A stretch of DNA of 64,000 nucleotides, taken from CAVTHW01 sp963734625. Lineage in GTDB: Bacteria > Acidobacteriota > Terriglobia > Bryobacterales > Bryobacteraceae. Made by a program: the position numbers and the translations under genes. Shown here one piece after another: positions 42,138 to 52,792 of this stretch (the stretch's first letter is position 1; each line of letters starts with the position of its first letter). The notes below the pieces were generated by a model. It was not told the origin of the DNA and ran no database searches. It worked only from the letters and a program-made list of their open reading frames with translations. The stretch covers positions 310,001 to 374,000 of the forward strand of contig CAVTHW010000003.1 of assembly GCA_963734625.1 (NCBI GenBank), in the 5' to 3' direction.

Positions 42138-43297
42138 ATGGCCCAAGTTAAATCCGGGCGGCTGATTGTGGCCGCGATTCTGGCGATTCTCGTCTACGGC
42201 ATGATCGCCGCCATGCTCGGAACGCTGCTGCCGAGCTTCAATTTGACCCCGGAGCAAAGCGGCAACGTCGCTTTCGCCCAAGCCCTGGGGCTGATCATCG
42301 CTTCGGTGGCGGTCGGCCCGCTGATCGACTCAAGGGCAAGAAGTTGGCCCTCCTGCTGGGACTGGCCATGGCCACGGCGGCTCTGGCCCTCCTGCCTGCC
42401 TTTCGCAGCAGCCCGGATATCACCCGGTACCTGATGTTCCTGCTGGGGCTCGGCGGCGGAGTCATCGTGACCGGAGCGAACGCTCTGGCAGGCGATGTCA
42501 ATGAGGCCCGCCGGGCTTCGACCCTCAATCTGCTGAACCTCTTCTTCGGCCTCGGAGGGTTGCTGACCCCGCTCATCGCGGGGCGCCTGCTCTCGGGCAA
42601 CGCCATCACCCTCTGCTACCTGGTGGCTGCGCTGACCGGCTTGACCTTGCTGGTTCATGCCGCCACTACGATGCCCGCGCCGAGCGGGGAGCGCGGCTTC
42701 AAGTTCTCCGAGATCGGCGTTCTGCTCAGCAGCCCGGCCCTCTACCTGCTCGCCTTGTTCCTGTTCCTGTACGTGGCCTGTGAGGTCGGCGTGTGGAACT
42801 GGCTCACCAAGCACCTGATCGCTCAGGGAATCCCCGAGGATCAGGCTCTGACCATCCTGTCGCTGGGCTTCGCCCTGGGCATCCTGGTCGGCCGCATGGT
42901 AGTGAGCCGGGTGCTCATCAAGGTTTCGGCGGTGAATGTCACGCTGGCCGCCTCGGTCCTGATGGCCGTCACCACCTATCTCGCCCTGCAATCCAGCGAC
43001 GCCACGGTGGCCTGGGTAGCGGTGTTCTGCGCCGGCCTGGCCATGGCGCCGGTCTTCCCGACGACGCTGGCCATGACCGCCGACGCGTTCCTCAACGCCA
43101 AGGCCACAGCCATGGGAATCGTGATCACCTGCGGCTGGATCGGGCTGGCGGTCAGTTCCAAGATCATCGGCGCAATAGCCGGCGGCGACGATAAGCGCCT
43201 GGTAACGGCCCTGCTGGTTCTCCCCGGCTTCTCCGTGATAATGATCGTGGTGAACCTGATCCTGCGGCCGGTGCTGGCCTCAACCCGCAAAGCGTAG
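42138..43297 (+). CDS. MFS permease, frameshifted
   Basis: The first frame gives an initial MFS helix and the GPLIDS loop. Near 42331 one base is missing, and the next frame continues as KGKKLALLLGLAMATAAL and runs to 43297. The restored protein is about 386 residues with twelve predicted helices, for example MALLLGLAMATAALALLPAF and LMAVTTYLALQSS. It belongs to the sugar/organic-acid side of the major facilitator superfamily, close to fucose-permease-like members, but the substrate is unclear. It lies next to a Gfo/Idh oxidoreductase. Confidence 0.78.
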
Positions 43298-43892
43298 TCC
43301 AGGCTGGATTCTGACCAGTGGGGCAGCCATTCTTGGCTGCCGCCGGGCTTCTGCCCGGCGTCGCGCTGGACCAAAGGAACTCCTCCGCGGTGCTTACCAT
43401 CCCGGCGGCGACCGGATTCCATTCGATGTATCGCTGCACGCGGGCGAACTCCCGGTCATCCCGGACCAGGTGATCGTAGCTTTCGTCCTGCCAAAACGGT
43501 TTGGCTGTCTGCCCCAGGATACGGATGGCTTCGTGAGCCGTGAAACCCTTGAGCGGCCCCAGCCACTCTCGCGCCGTCACTTGCGGTGTGACCAACAGGT
43601 GCACGTGGTTGGACATCACCACAAGTGCATGCAAGCGATATCGCTGGAAGCGAACTTCGCCATCGTAGAGCGCTTGGATCACCATATGGGCGATCTGCGG
43701 CCGCCGCAGGAATTGGGGGCCGCTCGTGGAACGGTCCAGCAGTCGATCCAATGCCACAAAGGCCTGGCCGGAGGTGAGCCTGACGGGCGGAAAGATCCGG
43801 CCGGAGGGCAGACTGCCGTGGAGACGGAAAGTGACGAACAGGGGTTGTCCCACCGTATCCCAATGCGGGAGACGGCGTTCATACATCCGCAT
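43164..43892 (-). mobile_element. REP-associated tyrosine transposase (RAYT, IS200-like Y1)
   Basis: The protein of about 240 residues (start ATG 43892; 43886 also possible) has the Y1 transposase HUH motif in VVMSNHVHLLV and the expected catalytic-tyrosine helix in WQDESYDHLVRDDREF. The RYIEWNPVAAGMV ending is typical of RAYTs. The normal end is probably near WSSA; the remaining frame runs through the left REP-like repeat and into the end of the MFS gene, perhaps because of another indel. It lies between two inverted REP-like sequences, as such genes do. Such enzymes are thought to move REP elements. Confidence 0.83.
43319..43360. repeat. Left REP-like element flanking the RAYT gene
   Basis: A 42-base element with two hairpins, one with GGCAGCC/GGCTGCC arms and one with GCCGGGC/GCCCGGC arms. 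Its near copy lies inverted at 43954-43995 with about five differences. Confidence 0.85.
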
Positions 43893-43953
43893 ATGGCTGT
43901 TGTGGTGGCTGACTGGGGGTATTCTCAGAAGTTCTGCCGCACCGAAACCGCGA

Positions 43954-43995
43954 CGCCGGGCGGAAGCCCGGCGGCAGCCGCGAACGGCTGCCCCA
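43954..43995. repeat. Right REP-like element, inverted copy
   Basis: This is the reverse complement of the left element apart from about five bases, with both hairpins retained. Together they bracket the RAYT gene in a BIME-like arrangement. Confidence 0.85.
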
Positions 43996-44011
43996 CTTCC
44001 CAAGAAATGAA

Positions 44012-44048
44012 AAAGGCGCCTCTTTCGCCCAGCGAAAGAGGCGCCTTT
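44012..44048 (-). terminator. Strong intrinsic terminator after the nifJ/DHOD-like operon
   Basis: A perfect 17-bp stem (AAAGGCGCCTCTTTCGC and its complement, three-base loop) directly follows the stop of the minus-strand gene at 44054. On that strand it is followed by a run of five T, the classic rho-independent pattern. Confidence 0.92.
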
Positions 44049-44053
44049 CCCGC

Positions 44054-45064
44054 TTACTGTGCCGCTGACCGCGTCGAATACGATCCCAGCACCTTCATGT
44101 AATTAGCGCGGCTGAAGGCCGCCGGATCGGCCACCTTCTGCCGGCTCATGCTGCCCTGCATCTGCTGGATGGACTCATACTCGTGCTCTTCCATCCAGGC
44201 CCGCAGATCCGCCAGCACCGTCTCCATGTGCTCGATCCCCTTCTTCAGGATCGCCGACGCCATCATCGCCACCCGGCCGCCCGCCATCATCGACTTCAGG
44301 ACGTCCTGGGCCGTATGCACGCCGCCCGTGACCGCCATGTCGGCCTTCACCTGCCCGAAGAGCGTCGCCACCCAGTGCAGGCGCAGCAACAGTTCGTTGG
44401 AGTTGCTCAAACCGAGCGTGGGCTTCACATCCAGCGTTTCCAGGTCGAAATCCGGCTGGTAGAAGCGGTTGAACAGCACCAGCCCGTCCGCTCCAGCCTG
44501 GTCGAGCTTCCTGCCCATGTTGGCCATCGCGCTGAAGTATGGCGCCAACTTCACCGCCACCGGGATCCGGACGCTCGCCTTCACGTGCGACACCAGGCTG
44601 ATGTACTTCTCCTCGACCTGCTCGGCCGACAGCTTCGGATCGTTGGCGACGAAGAAGATGTTGAGTTCCAGAGCGTCGGCGCCGGCCTGCTCCATCTCCT
44701 TCGCGTACTTGATCCAGCCGCCGGTCGAGGTGCCGTTAAGGCTGGCGATGATCGGAATGTTCACCGCCTGCTTGGCCTTCTGAATCAGTTCCAGGTAGCC
44801 TTCCGTCCCCAGCTTGTAGTGGGCCAGGTCGGGAAAGTAGGAAAGCGATTCGGCGAAGCTCTCGGTTCCCGCCGACAGGGCCGCGTCCAGACGCTGGCCC
44901 TCGATCACGATTTGCTCTTCAAACAGCGAATGCAGAACCACGGCGCCGGCCCCCGCGTCCTCCATCCGCAAAATGTTCCCAAGCTGTTCGCTCAGAGGCG
45001 AAGGAGCAACTACCAGCGGGTTCTTCAGGGTAAGTCCAAGGTATTTGGTCGTCAGATCAAGCAT
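44054..45064 (-). CDS. Dihydroorotate-dehydrogenase-like FMN protein
   Basis: This 336-residue TIM-barrel flavoprotein resembles class 1 DHOD: TKYLGLTLKNPLVVAPSPLS at the start, ADALELNIFFVAND in the middle, and AVTGGVHTAQDVLKSMMAGG for FMN phosphate binding. It lacks a clear match to the catalytic Cys/Ser loop of true PyrD. It overlaps the nifJ gene by eight bases. This DHOD-like/NifJ pairing recurs in other bacteria, so a link with pyruvate metabolism or ferredoxin redox balance is possible. True pyrimidine synthesis is less likely. Confidence 0.85.
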   Translation of the reverse strand: MLDLTTKYLGLTLKNPLVVAPSPLSEQLGNILRMEDAGAGAVVLHSLFEEQIVIEGQRLDAALSAGTESFAESLSYFPDLAHYKLGTEGYLELIQKAKQAVNIPIIASLNGTSTGGWIKYAKEMEQAGADALELNIFFVANDPKLSAEQVEEKYISLVSHVKASVRIPVAVKLAPYFSAMANMGRKLDQAGADGLVLFNRFYQPDFDLETLDVKPTLGLSNSNELLLRLHWVATLFGQVKADMAVTGGVHTAQDVLKSMMAGGRVAMMASAILKKGIEHMETVLADLRAWMEEHEYESIQQMQGSMSRQKVADPAAFSRANYMKVLGSYSTRSAAQ

Positions 45065-48000
45065 TTTTCACCTCCTGGGCGATCGCCTCCACCACTTGGC
45101 CATTGCCTGGCATGGACGCCAGGTGCTCATAGAGCTTCCAGCGTTTGGCCAGTTCAGCCTGGGCCAAACCCAACAGGTGCTTGGCCGCCTCCGGATTGCT
45201 CTGCACCAGCATGGTGTAGCGCGTCTCGTTGTAGATGTACTTTTCGAGGGGCAGGCTGGGAGCCTTCGAATCCAGTTGCAGAGGATTCTTGCCCTGCTTG
45301 GCCAGGTCGGGGTTGTAGCGGTATATAGGCCAGTAGCCGCTCTGCACGGCGGCCTTCTGCTGGTCCAGGCCGTGGACCAGGTCGTAGCCGTGGGCGATGC
45401 AGTGCGAGTAGCAGATCAGCAGCGAAGGCCCGTCGTAGGCTTCCGCCTCCAGGAACGCCTTCACCGTCTGCATGTCGCTCGAACCGAATGCCACCCGGGC
45501 CACGTAGACGTTGCCGTATGACATCGCCATCATACCCAGGTCCTTCTTCGGCTTGGACTTGCCGCCGAAAGCGAACTTGGCCACCGCGCCGATCGGCGTG
45601 GCCTTGGACATCTGGCCGCCGGTGTTGGAGTAGACCTCGGTGTCGAGCACCAGAAGGTTCACGTTGGCTCCGGAAGCCAGTACGTGGTCCAGGCCGCCGT
45701 AGCCGATGTCGTAAGCCCAGCCGTCGCCGCCGAAGCCCCACACGCTCTTCTTAACCAGCATGCCGGCTACGGCGTTCAGGTCGCGCGACTCGCGCGTGCC
45801 CAGCCCGCCGAGCTTCTGTTTGAGAGCCACCACGCGCTCCCGTTGCAGCGCGATGCCAGCCTGCGTCGACTGGTCGGCTTCGAGAAGCGAGGAGACCAGA
45901 TCGTCTCCGATCTGGGAAGACAGCCTCCGCAGCATGTCCGTGGCGAACTTCGTCTGCGCGTCCACCGACAGCCGGATGCCCATGGTGAACTCCGCGCAGT
46001 CCTCGAACAGGGAGTTGTTCCACGCCGGCCCGCGGCCGTTGGAGTCCACGCAATAGGGCGTTGTCGGCAGGTTGCCCCCGTAAATCGAGGAGCAGCCGGT
46101 GGCGTTTCCGATGATGGCCCGGTCGCCGAACAGCCGGGTCATCAATTCGATGTAGGGCGTCTCGCCGCAGCCGGCGCAGGCGCCGGAGAACTCGAACAGC
46201 GGCCTCAGCAACTGGTTGTCCTTCACCTGGGAGAAGTTGAGCTCGCGCCGGTCGTTGTCCGGAATCTTCAGGAAGAACTCCCAGTTGGCGCGCTCCTGTT
46301 CGCGGATCGGGGGTTGAGGCGCCATGTTGATCGCCTTGCGCTTGGCTTCGGTCTTGCTCTTCACCGGGCAGACCTCGACGCAAAGGGCGCAACCCGTGCA
46401 GTCCTCGGGAGCGGCTTGCAGAGTGTACTTCTTGTCCTTGAACTCCTTCCAGCGGGCCGGAGCGGACTTGAAAGTCGCCGGCGCGCCGGCCAGCAGTTCA
46501 CTGTCGTACACCTTCGCGCGGATGACCGCGTGGGGGCAGACCAGCATGCACTTGCCGCACTGGATGCAAAGCTCCAGGTCCCAGACCGGGATCTCCAGGG
46601 CGATGTTGCGCTTCTCCCACTGCGCCGTGGCGGTCGGGAACGTCCCGTCGATCGGCATCAGGCTGACCGGAACGCTGTCGCCCTCCCCTGCAATGATCGG
46701 AGCCAGCGTCTTCTGCACGAACTCGGGAGCTTCGGCGGGAACCGCGCGCCGGACGTCGAAAGCGCTGGTCACGGCGGAGGGAACCTTCACTTCGTGCAGA
46801 TGGTCGAGCGACGCGTCGACGGCGGCGAAGTTCTTCTTCACCACCGCCTCGCCGCGTTTGCCGTAGGTCTTCTCGATGGCGTGCTTGATGGCGGCGATGG
46901 CGTCCTCGCGGGGAAGCACGCCGCTGATGGCGAAGAAGCAGGTCTGCATGACCGTGTTGATGCGCACGCCCATGCCCGTCTCCTTGGCCACCTTATAAGC
47001 GTCAATCACGTAGAACTTCAGCTTCTTGTCGATGATCTGCTTCTGCACCTTGCGCGGCAGCGTGTCCCAGACTTCGTCCGGGCCGGCCAGGGCGTTCAGC
47101 AGGAAGGTGGCGCCGGGCCGGGCGGCCTTCAGCATGTCGAGCCGCTCCAGGAAGGAGAACTGGTGGCAGGCCACGAAACTGGCCTGGCCGATCAGGTAGC
47201 TCGAACGGATCTGCTTGGGACCGAAGCGCAGGTGCGAAATGGTGACGGCCCCGGCCTTCTTCGAGTCGTACACGAAGTAGCCCTGGGCGAAGTTGTCGGT
47301 GTCTTCGCCGATGATCTTGATGGAGTTCTTGTTGGCGCCCACGGTGCCGTCCGAACCCAGGCCGTAGAACATCGCGCGGACCGTCTTCGGATCTTCCGTC
47401 GAGAACTCGGGATCGTAGTCCAGGCTGGTGAAAGTGACGTCGTCGTTGATGCCCACGGTGAAGTGGTTCTTCGGCTTCGCCTTGGCGGCTTCGTCGAAGA
47501 CGGCCTTGACCATGGCCGGCGTGAAGTTATTCGAAGACAGGCCGTAGCGCCCGGTGAGCACGCGCGGAGCGGTCTTGAATGGCGCGGCGCCCGCCGCCAC
47601 CGACTTCGCTGATGGCGGTCACCACGTCCTGGTAGAGCGGATCGCCCGACGCTCCAGGCTCCTTGGTCCGGTCCAGCACGGCGACGGTCTTGACCGTGGC
47701 CGGCAGGGCGGCGACGAAACTCTCGATCGAGAACGGCCGGTACAAGCGGACCTTGAGAACGCCGACCTTCTCCCCTTGCGCCGTGAGGTATTCCACGGTC
47801 TCGTGCGCGACCTCGGCGCCCGAGCCCATCAGCACGATCACGCGCTCGGCGTCCGGCGCGCCCACGTAATCGAAGAGATGGTACTGCCGCCCCACGATGC
47901 CGGCGAACTTGTCCATCGCCTTCTGCACGATGGCCGGGCAAGCCAGGTAAAACGGGTTGCACGTCTCGCGCGCCTGGAAGAACACGTCCGGGTTCTGCGA

Positions 48001-48657
48001 GCTGCCGCGCAGCACCGGCTGGTCCGGCGTCAGCGCCCGGGCGCGGTGCGCCTGGATGAGCTTCTCGTCCATCATCGCGCGCAGGTCGTCCACGGTCAGT
48101 TGTTCGACCTTGGCGACTTCGTGCGAGGTCCGGAAACCGTCGAAGAAGTGCAGGAACGGAATGCGCGACTCGAGCGACGCGGCTTGCGCGATCAGGGCCA
48201 TGTCCATGGCTTCCTGCACGCCGCCCGAGGCCAGCATGCCCCAGCCGGTGCTGCGCGTAGCCATCACGTCGCTGTGGTCTCCGAAGATCGACAGGGCGTG
48301 GGTGGCCACCGTGCGCGCGGTAGCGTGAATGGTCGCCGACGTCAGTTCTCCGGCGACCTTGAACATGGTGGGGATCATCAGCAGCAGGCCCTGGGACGCG
48401 GTGAAGGTGGTGCCCAGCGCGCCGCCCTGCAATGCGCCGTGAAGCGCGGCCGATGCGCCCGCTTCGCTCTGCATCTCCACGACCGTCGGGACCGTGCCCC
48501 AGATGTTGGGTTTGCCCTTGGCCGACCATTCGTCGGCCCACTCTCCCATATTGGAGGAAGGCGTAATCGGGTATATAGCGATGACTTCGTTAATTTGATG
48601 GGCGACGTAGGCGGTGGCCTCGTTGCCATCAATGGTTACTTTGGGTCTATTTATCAT
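45057..48657 (-). CDS. nifJ: Pyruvate:ferredoxin (flavodoxin) oxidoreductase, frameshifted
   Basis: This single-chain PFOR oxidises pyruvate with CoA to acetyl-CoA, CO2 and reduced ferredoxin. The N-terminal domain (NEVIAIYPITPSSNMGEW) is in one frame to about 47600, then the rest is in another; one extra base near 47597 accounts for it. Restored length 1199 residues, the usual NifJ size. Later parts show two ferredoxin clusters (CIQCGKCMLVCP and CTGCALCVEVCP), the Cys-rich CAGCGETPYIEL of the thiamine-pyrophosphate domain, and GDGWAYDIGYGGLDH with NTGGQMSKATP. It suggests an anaerobic or low-oxygen lifestyle. Its start overlaps the end of asnB. Confidence 0.9.
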
Positions 48658-50660
48658 ATTTTTTGATCAATCCATGGCAAAAGCTATCAATTACGGCGGT
48701 CTTGGTTCCGCGTGAGACTGCTAGATCGGACACACCTCTCGGTGCTGCCCAGCACTGCGAAATAAACATCTTAGCAGCTTCCCAGCGGTCTCCGGGGAGA
48801 GCGAGGGTCAGCCCATAAACTCGTTCCACCAGCTTTGCAGAAAGACGAGGCTGCTCAGACCCGAACGCTTGGATCCCCGGCCGCAGCCATTCTGCGAGTC
48901 CCTTCTCCAAGCGGGGCCGAAGGAAGGGACTTTCGCCACGGGGATCGAGCAGAAGCTGCCGCACGAACTGCGCTACGGGCGCGCTCGCCCAGAGATCCTT
49001 GGGGTAACCCAACCCGTGCTTTCTCCGCTCCGCGATCGCCGGCGGCAGGTGGCGGCGCACGATCGCAGCCAGCACTCGCTTCTCCCGCCCCCTCAGAACC
49101 TTCATCCGGGACGGCAGCGCCAGCGCAAAGTCCACCACCGCACGGTCCAGGAACGGCATGCGCACTTCCAGCGAGTGCGCCATGCTGACCTTGTCGGCCA
49201 TGAAGAGAATCCCATCCGCCAGGCGGGCCGTGAAATCGATCGCCAGACGGCGCTGCAGGCTGTCCGAACACGAGGCCAGGACATCGTCGGAAACCATAAC
49301 GGGCCCCATATCCGGCCCGCCGTTAGCGAATTCCGGCTTGAGCAGCGACAGCTTCGCCTCCGGAGTGAGAGTAACGGCGCCACTCCGCGTCCGCCATCCG
49401 GTCCTCTTCCGCCCCCAGGATGCGCAGCGCCCGGCGCAGGCGCGGATGCGGGCACAGCCGGCCCGCTGCCCGGAACGGCCATCGCGGAGCCACTCTCCGG
49501 ATCACATACGGACTTCCGATCCGCACCCATTCGTAGCCGCCGAATAGCTCGTCGGCGCCCTCCCCGCTGATTACCGCCTTGACCTGCCCCGCCGCCAGCG
49601 ACGACAGTTGAAAAAACACGCCCGCCGGCGCCGTCGTACACGGCTCTTCCAGGCTCCGGATCAGCCGGGGCAGGATCTCCGGCAACTGCCGCGCCCGGAA
49701 TTCGATTTCGTAATGGTCCGTGCCGAGATGCCGCGCCACCTCCCGTGAGAAGCGGCTCTCGTCCATCCGGGGATCCTCCGGGAAGGTCACCGAGAAGGTC
49801 CGAAGGCTGGCGCCGGCGGCGCGCACCGCCAGTGCGGCCGTGAGCGAGGAGTCCCACCCCCCGCTAACGAAGGCCCCCACGGGGACGTCCGCGGCCAGGT
49901 GCGAACGCACCGCGCGGTCTAGCAGCGTCTCCAGTTCCTCGCTGCATTCGGCCTCCGTTCGCTTCCTTGCGGCGTCCTGGTAGCGGAAACGCCAGAAGAT
50001 CCCCTCCGTGACTCCGCTCCCGTCCACCACCACATACCGCCCGGCTCCAAGTTTCCGGACGCCCCGGAACATACTCATCGGCGCGGGCACATAACCCGCC
50101 GCCAGGTAGGTGTCGATTGCGGCCAAATCGGGAGCGGGAGAGGCCAGCCCGGCGGCGAACAGCGCCTTGGCCTCCGAAGCGAACGCGAAGCCTTGCGGGC
50201 TCTGGACCAGGTACAACGGCTTCATTCCCGGCCCGTCCCGCGCCAGCAGCAGCCGCGCCCCGCGCGTGTCCAGCACGGCCAGCGCGAACATGCCGTGGAG
50301 GCGCTCCAGAAACTGATCGCCGTACTCCTCGTACAGATGAACCAGCACCTCAGTGTCCGAATGGCTCCGGAACCGATGGCCTTTCGACTTGAGCAGCTCC
50401 CGCAGCTCGCCGTGGTTGTAGATCTCGCCGTTCAGCGCCGCGTAGACGGTTTCATCTTCATTGGGGATCGGCTGATGTCCGGACGCAATATCGACGAGGC
50501 TAAGACGGCAACTGGCCAGGCCGGCTCCCAGGGACTCGCGCCAAACCGTCCCAGCCTCGTCCGGCCCGCGATGAATCTGGGCGGCGTTCATTCGGTCCAG
50601 AAGCCGGGCGATCTCCGGCGCCGGAAGCTGCGCTCCAAAAACGCCCGCTATTCCGCACAT
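48647..50660 (-). CDS. asnB: Asparagine synthase (glutamine-hydrolysing), frameshifted
   Basis: The true start is ATG 50660, giving MCGIAGVFG with the glutaminase nucleophile Cys2, which must be N-terminal. The glutaminase domain (about 1-210) has LNGEIYNHGELR and SDTEVLVHLYE. The synthetase domain has VGAFVSGGWDSSLTAAL as the ATP-binding loop and ISGEGADELFGGYEW. Near 49370 one extra base shifts the frame; the continuation (LTPEAKLSLLKPEFA, then DKVSMAHSLEVRMPFLDR) restores the normal end at 48647 and about 670 residues. The MurF-like reading upstream runs in the same frame without a stop. Confidence 0.88.
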
Positions 50661-51840
50661 GCGCTGCCCCCAGCGGGGCGTGAAGCCGAGCCGTGCGCAC
50701 TCGTCACACGGGCGCCGGCTGTCGCACCTGGGCACGTGGCAATCCACGTCTCCGAGCAAGGCGAAGTAAAGGCGCGACAGGTGGTCGCACGTGCGTCCCC
50801 GCAGCAGCGCCAGATCTCCCGCCCGAAGCTCTCGCCGCAAAAACTCCGCCGCGTCCTCGAACCGCAAGAAGCCTTGCGCGCCGTCGGGCGCCCTTTCGCC
50901 AATGAAAACCACCTCGGCCCCGCACTGGCTGGCCAGGCGCGCGTAGTGCCGGATGCGGTCCCTCGGCTTGAGCTTGCAGTCGGAGCAATCGCTGATGATC
51001 AGCAGGCGCCGTTGGGCCTCGGCCTGGCTCAGCACCTCCATGGCCGCCTCGAGCGAATCGATGCTCCCGTTGTACTCGTCGCGCAGAAGGACAGCCCCAC
51101 TCGGAAGCTCTACCGGCTGCATGCGCGCCGTGTACGGCTCGATATCCGCCACCGCGGCCGCCGCCTGCGCGAGCGTCGAGCCGCACGCCGTCGCAACCGC
51201 CATCGCACCCAGCACCGAGGAAAGCCAGTGCGTCCCCACCAGGCGCGTCCTCACCTCGGCCTCTTCGCCCACCGCGGCCGGCGGTGAACGTCAAGCGGCC
51301 GGGCCAGCGGGAAACGGCGTCGCGGGCCCAAACATCGCAGTCCATCGAGGAGCCGAATCGGACGACCTTGCGACCCAGCCCCACGGCCATGGCCGCGACT
51401 CTCGGATCGTCGCCGTTCAGCACCGCCGTCCCCCCCGGCCTCAGGAATCTGAGAAGCCCCGCCTTTTCGGCGGCGGTGGCCTCCAGCGTCCTGAACGTCT
51501 TGGTGTGCGTGCGCGCCACTCTCAGGATCAGCACCACATCGGGGCGCATGAGAAGCGAACCGCGGGTCAGGAAACCCTTGTGGTCGGTTCCAATCTCCAT
51601 GACCACAAACCGGTGCCACGGCCTGGTCCGCAGAATCGCCTGCGAAATCCCGATGGCCCCATTGCGATTCCCGTCCGTCTTCACGGTTGGCCCCAGCCGG
51701 GCCAGCATCGCCGCCAGGCAGTCCTTGGCCGTGGTCTTGCCAAAGCTCCCGGTCACGGCGATGAACTTGGTGCGGAAAAGCAGCGTCCGCCACAGAAAAG
51801 CCAAGGCGGCCAGCGCGTAAAGCGCAGCCACGCGCCTCAC
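50648..51840 (-). CDS. MurF-like Mur ligase family protein, frameshifted
   Basis: An ATP-dependent amide ligase of the Mur fold. The GTG start at 51840 overlaps the lipoprotein stop. A membrane-like N-terminal helix (AALYALAALAFLWRTLLF) is followed by FIAVTGSFGKTTAKDCLAAM (P-loop), then MEIGTDHKGFL and LNGDDPRVAAMA. Near 51275 the frame changes by one, and the rest includes RDEYNGSIDSLEAAMEVL, the Mur substrate-binding signature, and ends in a Cys-rich tail (CHVPRCDSRRPCDECARLGF). In the bases as given this frame runs straight into AsnB; one G fewer in the GGGGG run just before the asnB ATG would give a stop at 50648. The ligase substrate is unknown. Confidence 0.75.
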
Positions 51841-52788
51841 GGCAGCACTGCCTCGACCGGGCCGGAGCGTCCGCTCTCGTTGCCCGACCGGTCCACCGCC
51901 GAGACCGCATAGCGGTACCGAATGCCGGGCTTGACGTCGCGGTCGCTCGAGGCCGGCGTCTCCAAGGAGCCCGCCCAGACGCGCGAACGCCCCATCGGCG
52001 GCCGCGCGGTATAGGTAGTAGCCGGCCAGGTCGGGCTCGGTGTTCCGATCCCAGGTGAGTTCGATGCTGGCGGCGCCCGCCAGTGCGGTCAGGCCGACCG
52101 GCGCCGCGGGCGGAAACTTGTCCACGGGCGTGATGGAGAACGGGCCGCGGATCTCGCTCTCCGCATTTGCTCCGCCGCTCTTGAGCACGGCCTGCACGGA
52201 GTACTCGTAGAGAACTCCGTAGCGCGTGTCCGCGTCAATCCATTCCCGCGACGCGACCGTGGCCGCCTCGGCCGCCGCCTTCTCTTCTCCCGTGCGCCTC
52301 CAAACGCGAAACGCCGTTCCCTCGGGACTTGACGCGGCGGTCCACTGCAGCCGCACGCCCTGAGCCACGGCCTCGACCTTCAGTTCGGAGGGCGTAGCAA
52401 GGGGCGCGACGACGCGCAGGGTCACTGAATCCGACCACCCGCTGTCCCGGCCCTGCCGGCTGAAGACGCGCACCCTGAAGCGCACCTCCTGCCCCACCCA
52501 GTCCCGCACCGGGTACTCCAGGTGAACGGGGCCGGGCTTCACCACCGTTGAGGCGTCCAGAGCACCGGCCTCGGCTTGAAGCTCAATGCGGCCCAGCCGC
52601 AGCGGCAGCTCTTCCGTGGTCAGTTCCTGAACGGTGAAATCGACGAGCACCTTGTCGGCCCGCTCGATGACCCTCAGATCCGTAACTCTCTTCGGGATGT
52701 TCAGCGCCGGGGGCAGCGGGTCCCCGACATAGCCGCAACCGGTCAGAAGCAGCGCCGTCAGGGGCAGGCACTTGCGAAGGAGGTCCAT
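51837..52788 (-). CDS. Fibronectin type III lipoprotein, frameshifted
   Basis: Starts with a lipoprotein signal (LPLTALLLTGCGY, lipobox Cys18). After about residue 40 it has two or three beta-sandwich domains of the FN3 kind, for example PSELKVEAVAQGVRLQWTAA and PVGLTALAGAASIELTWDR. Near 51965 one extra base moves the end into another frame, where RYRYAVSAVDRSGNESGRSG completes the last domain and stops at 51837. The restored length is 316 residues. It is an envelope protein of unknown job, placed directly upstream of the MurF-like gene with a four-base overlap. Confidence 0.75.
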
Positions 52789-52792
52789 CGGC

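Noticed and set aside
45684..47612. A 642-codon plus-strand frame opposite nifJ
   Set aside because: Low-complexity composition without motifs; a mirror of nifJ codons.
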